A stretch of 64,000 nt of DNA from Kalmanozyma brasiliensis GHG001 (Eukaryota; Basidiomycota; Ustilaginomycetes; Ustilaginales): NCBI RefSeq assembly GCF_000497045.1, contig NW_015961957.1, positions 1 to 64,000 of the forward strand, written 5' to 3'. The notes beneath the pieces were generated by a model that worked only from the letters and a program-made list of their open reading frames with translations, searched no databases and was not told the DNA's origin. Below, one piece after another: positions 56,701-64,000 of the stretch (its first letter is position 1; each line of letters starts with the position of its first letter). Made by a program: the position numbers and the translations under genes.

Positions 56701-58846
56701 GCAGAGCCGAAGTACTTCCGGCACCTCGCAGGCAAGCTCGCAAGAGAGCCTCCCTCCGTCTATGCTCGAATCGATGTCGACGAGCGGCGATGCCACCATG
56801 GCTCAATCCAGCGACTTTGCCTCGCCTGCCACGCCCGTCGACTCGCATCGTGGGAAGGACTACGGCCATGCGAGCTCGAGCCACGGCCGTGGACCTGCAT
56901 CTGGTAGCGAAGCTTCGACAGACGAGGGTCGCTCAGCGTCCGTTGTCGAGCGAGCCACCGAGGCGATCAGCAAGCTGGACCTGTCTTCCGATTCGTCAGC
57001 CATGCTGCCTCAGCCTCACGCTGTGCCAAACGCGAGCTACTTGGCGCGTGGCGGCAACCGCAAGATGAGCATCGCCACGGTAGCATCGGGCATCTCGGAG
57101 ACACCCACCTTTCAATCTGCGGACGAGGAGGCGGCGGCGGCGGCCGACACGATCCAGCGAGTGCAGGCTGGTCTGCAGAACGCACGTAACAGCGGAGGCT
57201 ACGTCTCGATCGACGAGCTGTGGGACAAGCTCTTCCATGCGGCCATCTCGAGGACCGATGAGCGCTTTGTCTCCATGTTCATGGTCTTCTACCGAGGTTT
57301 TGCGACGCCCATGGACCTGCTCAAGCAGATGATGGCGCGCTTCGACACGCTGACGGATGAAGATGTGGCGGATGGCATCGTGCATCGATTTGCATTGCTT
57401 CGACTCATCAACATGCTCGGCGACTGGGTACAAGATTACCCTGGTGATCTGAGCCAGCCAGAGGCGCACGCGCTGCTCGTTCAATTCCATCGACAGCTGC
57501 TGCAGAATGCGGATACTGTGCATACGGCTATTCAGATCCAGGCGGCCGTCGAAGCGACGGCGAATGCGCCGGATCTGGATGCGCTATGGAGCAAGAGCGT
57601 CCACAGCGATAAGACGCGCCAAGGTGGGATCGCGGCAGCGATTGCAGCCATGGCAGGCAATGCGCAGCAGGACGGTGATGGGTCCGCAGGTCTGCAGGCG
57701 AGTCATTCGAGTGGCAGCACCTCGGGCTTCCTGCCTTCCTCAGGCAATACGAGTCACGACTTTGATGGCTTTGGAGACGGCCACGGCAGCGCCCCGTCGG
57801 GCGACGATGGGATCGAGGAGCATGAGCGGACCGGATCCGAGAGCAGTCTGCCGACGCGATCGGATCTGGGCGCTGGCATGCGATCGCGCAGCGCTTCTGA
57901 TCTGACCGCGTCGTCGACGGAAGCATCCGAGGCTCTGCACCGGGACGAAAAGCATGGCTCGAGCTTGATGCCACCGGGCGCGGCGGTCCCAGCCGGCGAT
58001 GTCCCCGGAGGTTCCGTCGTACGTACCGTAGATCAGAAAGCGACGCTGCGCAGCCTCTCGAACGTGCTCCTGGACGTCGAGGACGAAGTCATCGCCACCG
58101 AGCTCACCCGCCTCGAATGGGCCTACTTTACCGCCATCCAGCCGCGCGATCTGCTGCGACACATCCTGGTCCCCCATTCGGAACGCTCCGGTCCCGTCGC
58201 CCGATCCATTTCGCACTTTAACTACATCTCGAACTGGGTGTGCTCGATGATCCTTGCGCAGGGCAAGACGAAGCACCGCGCCCGCATGCTGGAGAAGTTC
58301 TTCAACATCGCCTCGATCTTGCGGCACAACAACAACTACGGCTCGCTCAACAGCGTCCTCGCCGGGCTGAGCAAGACGAGCGTGCATCGTCTGCGGCAGA
58401 CGAGGGAGCTGCTCAAGGGCAAGAGCGTCAACAAGGCGTATGCGTCTCTCGTTCGGTTGATGTCGAACGAGCGGTCTAGTGCGGCGTATCGGTTGGCGCT
58501 AGAGAACTCGGACGGGCCCACGATCCCGTACGTTGGTGTGCACCTGCAGGACATCATCTCGATCTCGGACGGCAACCCTTCGAAGCGAGCAGATGGTATG
58601 ATCCACTGGCGCAAGTTTTCGCTCATGGACGAGGCGGTGATGGCCGTAGCGAGGTGCCAGCAGTACGACCGGGACATTCGACCCAACTGGCCTGTGGAGA
58701 GGCTGGTGGTCGACGTGCCCGTATGGGACGACGACGGGCTGTACGATCGCAGTCTCGAGGTGGAACCGCGGAGCAAGACTGGCGAAGGGGAGAGCGGAAG
58801 CAAAGGCATGAAGGGCTTGAAAGGCTTCCTGAGCGGAGCACCGTAG
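53702..58846 (+). CDS. Ras guanine nucleotide exchange factor with GTPase-like domain
   Basis: The 1714-residue protein has a Ser/Pro-rich, probably disordered first half. A P-loop GTPase-like domain follows at about 790-965, with an intact G1 (GHAHSGKST) but no DxxG and no NKxD (ACKSE stands near the G4 place). A RasGEF N-terminal domain begins near 1165 (YVSIDELWDKLFHAA). The catalytic CDC25 domain is at about 1440-1690 (LTRLEWAYFTAIQPRDLL, HFNYISNWVCSMIL, NNNYGSLNSVLAGLS). It should load GTP on Ras-type GTPases at membranes, upstream of cAMP or MAPK signalling that controls filamentous growth in smuts. The GTPase-like domain may be regulatory. Confidence 0.92.
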   Translation: MEEPANHVAKKKPAFAFWERQRKSSSSSLNTAVTAAAAASTSQAPVASASPSAARRIDALERGSLTPPSSTSPQRSQPSHQNASPSGAAGLSGVQRLIQQYSQSGASPTAATSNASSSLDRSSPSWRANASPQRVSGSNSHTDTVRLAAKVETDTSDSAGPVAQPELARKPSASSTVASQSTRSSATPTSRLSTDALANEMLSTTTSPPPAPASSSASRLDASRPAVTEADTGRARRRHRLIQEELRKRNSKRRSAGGIDMADSSSLPSDGFDEEQLHDDASAPETSARLAPPDTHPVSRSPSPGELGANSETYHDAQSHLAAAIPSTAADRPIPASSGSLQQQKPRPPSFEDTRPWLEFSPLMPEEELPDGADVHPPPSFAALHQQQVGTSDVSASASQSSLATDSNTPGSTRPSPSRSTSTSQNSSDSPVSPTGLGFSTPPGYPTPASYLAIHSPTHTSHARSLRGSKLPPPRPSPQAPLPPPPSLAASTAPGGAQGEPAAPVRSARGSSMRDAAIAPVLHGESDVFGTGRSRSGSYSLEQELASADSQHQRSLPRSGTVTSNSQPSAPTARADDGRPASSSTLPVPMIRQRSDSLQPRDRDASESVDTTPKPAKTWPPSTASPNAAASPSRSTASKPPVTGRPRGFTVGAVPGSVSTLRGGASAQTPTKSRPRSLLSNEVFPLDLAEPRRKSRTGAEDNDDTRKAYSMDVDRRVSSLNTHAPSAFRAPGATGAGRGSSSASNAERDNAGSSGDRLAVENTDRRPSIGGRSRSGSSASLLQQVNSQPKSHASFVIAVVGHAHSGKSTVIKKGLRQFGLSKPHVLSEKVTSHSTVCVVDQEQRTIEVLEIDASVLLNGPSKRFAWPKFLPNIDAVILCYDASEIASFRGMSELLENFSVANLSTVMLACKSEVHPRAVDPYYASDMACIYNVGLAECTVQSDEGKKRMRDCFSYLVKEVAKARSGRPRRGTNSTAPPASAVMSSQRSQSPGAPHPGAVVQSRSTSGTSQASSQESLPPSMLESMSTSGDATMAQSSDFASPATPVDSHRGKDYGHASSSHGRGPASGSEASTDEGRSASVVERATEAISKLDLSSDSSAMLPQPHAVPNASYLARGGNRKMSIATVASGISETPTFQSADEEAAAAADTIQRVQAGLQNARNSGGYVSIDELWDKLFHAAISRTDERFVSMFMVFYRGFATPMDLLKQMMARFDTLTDEDVADGIVHRFALLRLINMLGDWVQDYPGDLSQPEAHALLVQFHRQLLQNADTVHTAIQIQAAVEATANAPDLDALWSKSVHSDKTRQGGIAAAIAAMAGNAQQDGDGSAGLQASHSSGSTSGFLPSSGNTSHDFDGFGDGHGSAPSGDDGIEEHERTGSESSLPTRSDLGAGMRSRSASDLTASSTEASEALHRDEKHGSSLMPPGAAVPAGDVPGGSVVRTVDQKATLRSLSNVLLDVEDEVIATELTRLEWAYFTAIQPRDLLRHILVPHSERSGPVARSISHFNYISNWVCSMILAQGKTKHRARMLEKFFNIASILRHNNNYGSLNSVLAGLSKTSVHRLRQTRELLKGKSVNKAYASLVRLMSNERSSAAYRLALENSDGPTIPYVGVHLQDIISISDGNPSKRADGMIHWRKFSLMDEAVMAVARCQQYDRDIRPNWPVERLVVDVPVWDDDGLYDRSLEVEPRSKTGEGESGSKGMKGLKGFLSGAP

Positions 58847-59027
58847 CGGACACATGAATGGGAAAGGAGATTAGTTGTGCTTGCATTGTATCAACGATCA
58901 GCGAACGCCTGTGCGATTCACGCGGCGAAAAGCTTTGTGGCGAACGCCATCCACGTCGTCTTCAGGTTGCGTCACAGACGAGAATAGACACGAGGTCTTG
59001 AAAGAATTGCAGAGCCAATTTGTACAT

Positions 59028-59621
59028 CTAGTGGTGTGCTGCGTGGTCGAGCTCGAATCGGATGCCGCTGAGGTATGATTAGGAGACCGGAACAGGAAGA
59101 AAGCGGAGGGTCGGTCAGCTGACTGCATGCCTCACCACAAGGATTCTCTTCGTTGTGATGCAGCAAACTCACCAATACGGGCAGGGCTTCGGGCCTGGCT
59201 TGTCGAGGTTGATGAATACCTTTGGGTGGCCAAGAGGGCCTCCGCCACCATCGCACGCAGCGATGCGCTTGCTCGAGAGACGAATGGGCTCCCTCTGGAT
59301 CATCTCGATGGCCGCCAGTGGTTGCGGCTGGAAAGCCATATCGAGCTGCTCGAAGCGCGGACCCTTCATGGCGTTTTGCCTTGGGTTCTGCGACTCGGAC
59401 CAGGTTGTGGGGAAGTTGGGCGACTGTTCGGCAGGAATGTGTGCGGGAGTGTGAGGCTGGGCCACGGGGCGGACCGGCTTGGGCTGAGGCGCTGCGGGAG
59501 AGTTGGAGGAAGTAGGAGCGTTGGCCGGGCGGACAAAGAAGCCGTTTGAAGTGCGAGCGACGGTGGAAGTGTGGAGCGCGCGACGCGCAGCAGCGACAGT
59601 AGCTTGGCGAGCGGCAAGCAT
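59028..59621 (-). CDS. NDUFS6: Complex I subunit NDUFS6, two exons
   Basis: Exon 1 runs 59621-59173 and the intron 59172-59068 (GTGAGT, branch-like CCTAATC, ending CTCAG). Exon 2 is 59067-59028, only 13 codons with the stop. The joined protein has 162 residues. It starts with a mitochondrial presequence ([20 protein letters not shown]). It ends with the zf-CHCC domain [20 protein letters not shown]...[16 protein letters not shown], which restores the last zinc Cys across the junction. NDUFS6 is a zinc-binding accessory subunit of NADH dehydrogenase needed to assemble the N-module. The gene diverges from NFS1, which supplies sulfur for complex I Fe-S clusters. An in-frame Met at 59663 is less likely. 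Confidence 0.9.
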
Positions 59622-60113
59622 CGTGACGAGATCTGCAATGGTGTGGCTGGTGACCTCAAGCAAGTTAGATGGTGATGAGCGGAGATGGTGTCAGTCAGTG
59701 CACACAACATTTGGCAGAGGCTGTCAACTGGCACGCTCGCAATCTCAACCTCTCAATTCGCGGATCCGCAGAGCAGGCTTACTCGTGCGAGTCTGGCTGC
59801 GAAGAGCAGATCGAGTAAGGTCGATGTAACAGTACTCTATTTTCGAAAAATTGCCACACTTTGCGGCTTTTACTCAGCCTCTTGAGCAAAGGACTCCCTT
59901 GGCGGCCACCTGATAGTCTCCCTAGTGGCCGTCATCATATCTTTACCCGCACCACCATCTCATCCGCAGTACCCCCATCGCCGCATCGCCTAACCTGCGA
60001 TCAACCTCCGCAAGATCCTCTTTGGTACCTCCTCGCTCTTGCGGTCTCTCTGACACTCCGACCGATTCATCCTCACGCGACATCTTCACTCGCACACACC
60101 CACAAAGTACAAC
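59622..60113. promoter_or_regulatory. Divergent promoter region, NDUFS6 and NFS1
   Basis: A 492-bp stretch separates two mitochondrial Fe-S-related genes read in opposite directions. It is the only candidate for a shared promoter. No TATA box is obvious. A leader intron upstream of NDUFS6 is possible but not proven. Confidence 0.5.
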
Positions 60114-61679
60114 ATGGCTAGCTCCTTGCGATCCTCAGCGCCTTCGAGGCTTGCCCTTCGTGCGCTTACACGACACGATGCTGCGCACAATCGATCCATC
60201 TCGACCAACGTCAAGGTAGCAGCAGCGTCGTCCTCTACGTCGTCCACTTCTGCGTCGTCTTCGCCCACACCGCGCGTGCACACTCGCGGTTATGCATCGC
60301 CTTCTTCACCCGCCTCCATGGCAACACCGATCGACGTGGCCCAGCCCGACATTCGAGCCGGCATCGGAAGCAAGCAAGGATCTGGAAAAGGTCTCCTCGA
60401 CGATATCATTTCGGCTGCTCCTAAGCACTCGACGGCCACCCGACCTATCTATCTTGATGCCCAGTCCACTACTCCAGTCGACCCTCGTGTCGTCGACAAG
60501 ATGATGCCTTACATGACCAATCAGTGGGGCAATCCGCATAGCAAGACGCACTCATACGGCTGGGAGTCTGAGAAGGGCGTCGAAGAAGGTCGAGAAAACG
60601 TTGCAAGCCTTATTGGTGCCGATCCTAAGGAAATCATCTTCACCTCGGGCGCCACCGAGTCCAACAACATGGCCATCAAAGGCGTTGCCCACTTCTACAA
60701 GTCCAAGAAGAATCACATCATCACCACGCAGACCGAGCACAAGTGTGTCCTCGATTCGTGCCGCCGTCTGCAGGAGGAAGGTTTCGAGGTCACCTACCTT
60801 CCAGTCCAGCCCAACGGTCTCATCGATCTAAAGCAATTTGAAGACGCACTTCGACCTACCACCTCAATCGTTTCGATCATGACGGTCAACAACGAGATTG
60901 GCGTTATCCAGCCCATCAAGGAGATCGGACACATTCTCAAGACGAAAGGCGTCGAGCTTGCCAAGCAGAGTGGCCGTGGTGCCTCTAAGCCCTTTTTTCA
61001 CACAGACGCTGCCCAGGCTGTTGGCAAGATTGCGCTGGATGTCAACGAGCTTGGTGTGGATCTCATGAGTTTGTCAAGCCACAAGCTCTACGGTCCCATG
61101 GGCATCGGCGCCTGCTACGTCCGACGTCGCCCGCGTGTCCGTCTCGAGCCGATCATCAACGGCGGCGGCCAAGAGCGTGGTTTGCGTTCGGGCACCCTTG
61201 CTCCTCAACTCATTGCTGGTTTTGGTGAAGCCGCTCGCCTCGCCAAGCAGGAGCTGGCTTACGACCACGCGCACATCAAGAAGCTCTCGGAGCGCCTGCG
61301 CAACAAGCTCGAGGCCAACATCACCCACGTGCTCTTCAACGGTGACCAGAACGGCTACCCAGGCTGCCTCAACTTGACCTTCCAGTACGTCGAAGGCGAG
61401 TCGCTGCTCATGGCCCTCAAGGACATCTGCCTCTCGTCTGGCTCGGCTTGCACTTCAGCATCGCTCGAGCCCTCGTACGTGCTTCGCGCACTCGGCCTCG
61501 ACGACGAGAACGCCCACTCGTCGCTGCGATTCGGCATCGGCAGGTTCACGACCGAGGAGGAGGTCGACTACGTTGCTGACAAGATCATCAAGGTGGTCAA
61601 CAAGCTCCGCGACATGAGCCCGCTTTGGGAGATGGTGCAGGAGGGCATTGACCTCAAGACCATCGAGTGGTCGGGTTGA
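60114..61679 (+). CDS. NFS1: Cysteine desulfurase, mitochondrial
   Basis: The 521-residue protein begins with a long mitochondrial presequence ([20 protein letters not shown]) and a Ser-rich linker. From about residue 115 it is a type V PLP aminotransferase ([18 protein letters not shown]). The PLP-binding Lys is at about 324 in [12 protein letters not shown]. The PLP-stacking His lies in [11 protein letters not shown]. The catalytic Cys is at about 446 on the mobile loop [15 protein letters not shown]. The C-terminal DLKTIEWSG is the conserved Isu-binding tail. The enzyme takes sulfur from cysteine for Fe-S cluster assembly, with Isd11, Acp and frataxin. It is complete and has no missing catalytic residue. 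Confidence 0.97.
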   Translation: MASSLRSSAPSRLALRALTRHDAAHNRSISTNVKVAAASSSTSSTSASSSPTPRVHTRGYASPSSPASMATPIDVAQPDIRAGIGSKQGSGKGLLDDIISAAPKHSTATRPIYLDAQSTTPVDPRVVDKMMPYMTNQWGNPHSKTHSYGWESEKGVEEGRENVASLIGADPKEIIFTSGATESNNMAIKGVAHFYKSKKNHIITTQTEHKCVLDSCRRLQEEGFEVTYLPVQPNGLIDLKQFEDALRPTTSIVSIMTVNNEIGVIQPIKEIGHILKTKGVELAKQSGRGASKPFFHTDAAQAVGKIALDVNELGVDLMSLSSHKLYGPMGIGACYVRRRPRVRLEPIINGGGQERGLRSGTLAPQLIAGFGEAARLAKQELAYDHAHIKKLSERLRNKLEANITHVLFNGDQNGYPGCLNLTFQYVEGESLLMALKDICLSSGSACTSASLEPSYVLRALGLDDENAHSSLRFGIGRFTTEEEVDYVADKIIKVVNKLRDMSPLWEMVQEGIDLKTIEWSG

Positions 61680-61848
61680 TTTGGCTGACCTAACAAGTCG
61701 GCTCTGTACGTGTTACTGTGGTTCGCATTGTCTGTTAGGAAACCCGCACTGTTGAATCATTCTCGTTCTCTGCCTGTGTTCACTGCCTGTGCAAGGAATA
61801 TCTGTGTCCTGCGAAGGAGTGATGCATCATTTTCAAGTCACCGAGTCT

Positions 61849-62340
61849 GGCGTGTTCAGCGTTCGGCATCACGCGTGCCCAGCATCAAGCGTTTGGCGTG
61901 CTCACCTTCCAGCTCGTAGCGCGTTCAGCAAACTGCACTGTGCGGGGAGCGACGAGCAGATCGGAAATCTAGCCGTCTCTGCGTTCAGCGACTGGCGTGC
62001 CCAACGTTTGGTGTTTGGCAGGTCCAGCGTCTGACATTGAGCGTGAAGGGTGCCGCCGTCACCTGAGTCCTGTGCGTTCAGGGCCTGGCAGTGTCTGCGA
62101 AAGGGATCTGGCAGTGTCTGCACAAAGCATTCGGCAGACTCTGCGTCCAACATTTGGCAGTCCCTGCGTGAAGCGTTCGGCGGTCTCCGCGTCGGAGATC
62201 TGGCAGCGTCCGCGTTTAGGGCCAGGCGTGTTCAGTGTTCAGCATCTGGCATGTCCAGCGCTCAGAAGGTCTCGAGCGAATCCATCTATTGACGGCTGGC
62301 ATACTCAGCGTTGCCATGGCGTAGAGCGCTGAGCGTGAGC
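61849..62340. repeat. Degenerate 23-bp minisatellite
   Basis: About twenty diverged units of 22-24 bp follow one another, most opening with GGC(A/G) and holding a CAGC/CTGCG-like core (examples begin GGCAGTGTCTGCG, GGCAGTCCCTGCG, GGCGTGTTCAGCG). The clearest block is about 62089-62270. The units are too diverged to have been made recently, and no protein repeat is implied since 23 is not a multiple of 3. Confidence 0.7.
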
Positions 62341-62699
62341 GTGTAGCTCGTACTCGTCGGCCCTCAAGCTTCGAGCCTTGCCCTCTCTGCGAACCACTCG
62401 TTGCATTATCGCTCGCAGTGTTTCAACCCAGTCTGCGGAACACGGTGCTTGTTCCGATGACCTGCACCTCACCAAACGTGACCTGTGAAGCTCTTTGTGC
62501 TTGGCTGCTACAGGCAGCGAGAGGCTAGGCAGTCCGTGTTGGTGCTGTATCAGATATCGGGCTGCCAACGGCAGTGCAAAGCCCCTCACTTCCATCCACC
62601 GCTTTATGAGCCTTGCTCTTATTGGTACTGAAGCCAAATCGGGTAACTTTTTGAGACCAGACAGCGATCCACTCGGTTCGCTTTCGTCCACATCCTGAC

Positions 62700-64000
62700 T
62701 CGATCTGACACGTGCTGATAGGGCAGCAGACTTCAGAGCTGGCATCAGAAGAACTCTCGCTTGCAATTTTGAGCAACAGTTCACCTCCCACGACGGCTAT
62801 ACTTGACCGGTTCTCGGATTTCGAATGAGAAGGCAACGAGGACTTCGCTTGGGCGAACAAGGTTCACGTCGGAGGTACTCCCGCCGAGCAAGGCTCGCCA
62901 CCGACCCTAGACGGCAGCTCAGAGCAGGACTCTCCAAAGATAGCACCTCTTCGTTGCCAGCTGCATGCAGGAATCTAAGCGAAGCAGATTGGATGAGCAA
63001 CATCCGACGCTAAAAGGCTTGGCTTTCCTCGCTTTGACAAGATGGAAATTGCCAAGCCTTTTCTCTCTGCAGTCAAACAGTGCAGCCTTGCATGAACGCA
63101 TCCAACCGCTCTCTGCCAAAGTGACACTTCCGACGGTTAGCAAAGACTGAGCGCATACACTTACACCCACCGCTTCGAATGTATGCGAGAGGCGAACTGA
63201 GACTGCCTAGCGGCGTCTGCGTGGGCAAAGTCGAACAGTCCTCCGGTCTGGAAGCAGACCCTTGATCCGCGCCTGAGCTGTTGCTGCCCCGCACATCTCT
63301 TGTTAACCTCCGCCACAAGTCGAAGGTTATCTTTGACGCCTCTGATTTGCTGCCACTTGACACCCCTACGCCCATTGTCCCGTCGGCATGAAGCCACTTC
63401 CAAGACTGCATGATCATCGGAGCAAAGGCGTCCGTGAGAGTCACCTGTCTCTGCTGCTGTGATGTCGTTCTTCACCCCATCGTTCAACCTCGCTAGAAGA
63501 ACAGGAAGGGCTCCTGAGTCGTTTCGGCCTCCTCCGTTCGCTTATGATCTCGACTCGTGGCAGTCGCTCGTTTTGCCGACTGAAACAAGCTCGGACAAGC
63601 GTGATCCCGCCAAGGGTTCCAAATCCTCCAACCGAGACGTCGGCCTCTGACCCACGCAGTGCTGTTCTTCTGACGAAGCGCTGTCAGCGGGTGCGGGTGG
63701 GGTCCAGCCGATCCCTCGTGCAGCTGGATCCACGCTAGTGGATATCAAGGCGCACGACATCAAACGCATACACCGATAAGCTCGAGAAAAAGGTGTTCCT
63801 ATGGAACAAGTGTGGCGGCAAGCGGAGCAGGTCCGCGCCGAAGCGCTGCCACGGCTTTCCTTTGTCTTGCACGGCTGCTCAGACTCAATCTGGAAGAATG
63901 CACCCTGTGCGTGGGAAAGGCATCTTGCCGAGCTGTCTCTTGCATGATCCAAACGGAAGACTGTTCGCCGTGTCGTCTCGCTAGTGCTGAAGCTGCAACG
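62700..64000 (+). pseudogene. Possible decayed coding region running off the window
   Basis: The plus strand shows stretches with protein-like composition in several frames broken by stops. From 63459 one frame reads for about 180 codons with stops at 63648 (TGA), 63777 (TAA) and 63945 (TGA); it includes MEQVWRQAEQVRAEALPRL and DSIWKNAPCAWERHLAELS. Upstream pieces near 62709-62990, 62965-63150 and 63190-63440 are similarly coding-like. Most of the breaks are TGA, as expected from CGA to TGA change. I do not recognise the family. Introns in a live gene, or chance frames in GC-rich DNA, are alternatives. Confidence 0.3.

Overview
The window is the end of a fungal chromosome. It opens with about 15 tandem CCCTAA telomere units, and runs inward through a roughly 2.5 kb subtelomere into gene-dense, GC-rich chromosome arm. 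Long, mostly intronless genes with short spacing, a TTAGGG-type telomere, basidiomycete-style proteins (Stealth and GT90/CAP10 glycosylation enzymes, Zn2Cys6 and GATA factors, GPI-type chitin deacetylase) and the overall protein style suggest a smut fungus (Ustilaginales). The species cannot be fixed from the sequence alone.

Layout. 1-2009: telomere joined directly to a Ty3/gypsy-type retrotransposon on the minus strand. Its LTR and gag survive, pol is lost, and the gag frame reads without a stop into the telomere. 2010-2628: AT-rich subtelomeric DNA with an interstitial telomere motif and short tandem duplications. 2629-28 kb: a GNAT acetyltransferase and an alpha-arrestin, then a block rich in secretory-pathway glycan genes: a Stealth-like phosphotransferase, a nucleotide-sugar transporter, a membrane acyltransferase-3, two GT90/CAP10 glycosyltransferases, OST1 and a PLOD-like glycosyltransferase. 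A Zn2Cys6 regulator and the replication factor CDC45 lie among them. 27.5-47 kb: a RecJ-like DHH phosphoesterase, ETF alpha, APC4, a 2.3 kb gene-poor stretch with a long hairpin, a 1467-residue DUF3712-like protein, a three-exon NECAP gene, and a DHX9/RNA-helicase-A-like helicase. 47-62 kb: chitin deacetylase, a GATA factor, an assembly gap inside a CA microsatellite, a 1714-residue RasGEF carrying a degenerate GTPase domain, and a divergent pair of NDUFS6 (two exons) and NFS1. 61.8-64 kb: a 23-bp minisatellite followed by what looks like a decayed coding region.

Functional themes. Golgi/ER glycan building and decoration dominate the first 28 kb, and chitin deacetylation adds a cell-wall theme further in. 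Mitochondrial Fe-S and electron-transfer genes (ETF alpha, NFS1, NDUFS6) recur, with the last two sharing one intergenic promoter. The most unusual signals are the telomere-capped retrotransposon with a self-priming signature, the glycan-gene block, and the GTPase-like domain inside the RasGEF. Two genes (NECAP and NDUFS6) were rebuilt here from splice signals. All functional statements come from reading motifs by eye; no database search was run.
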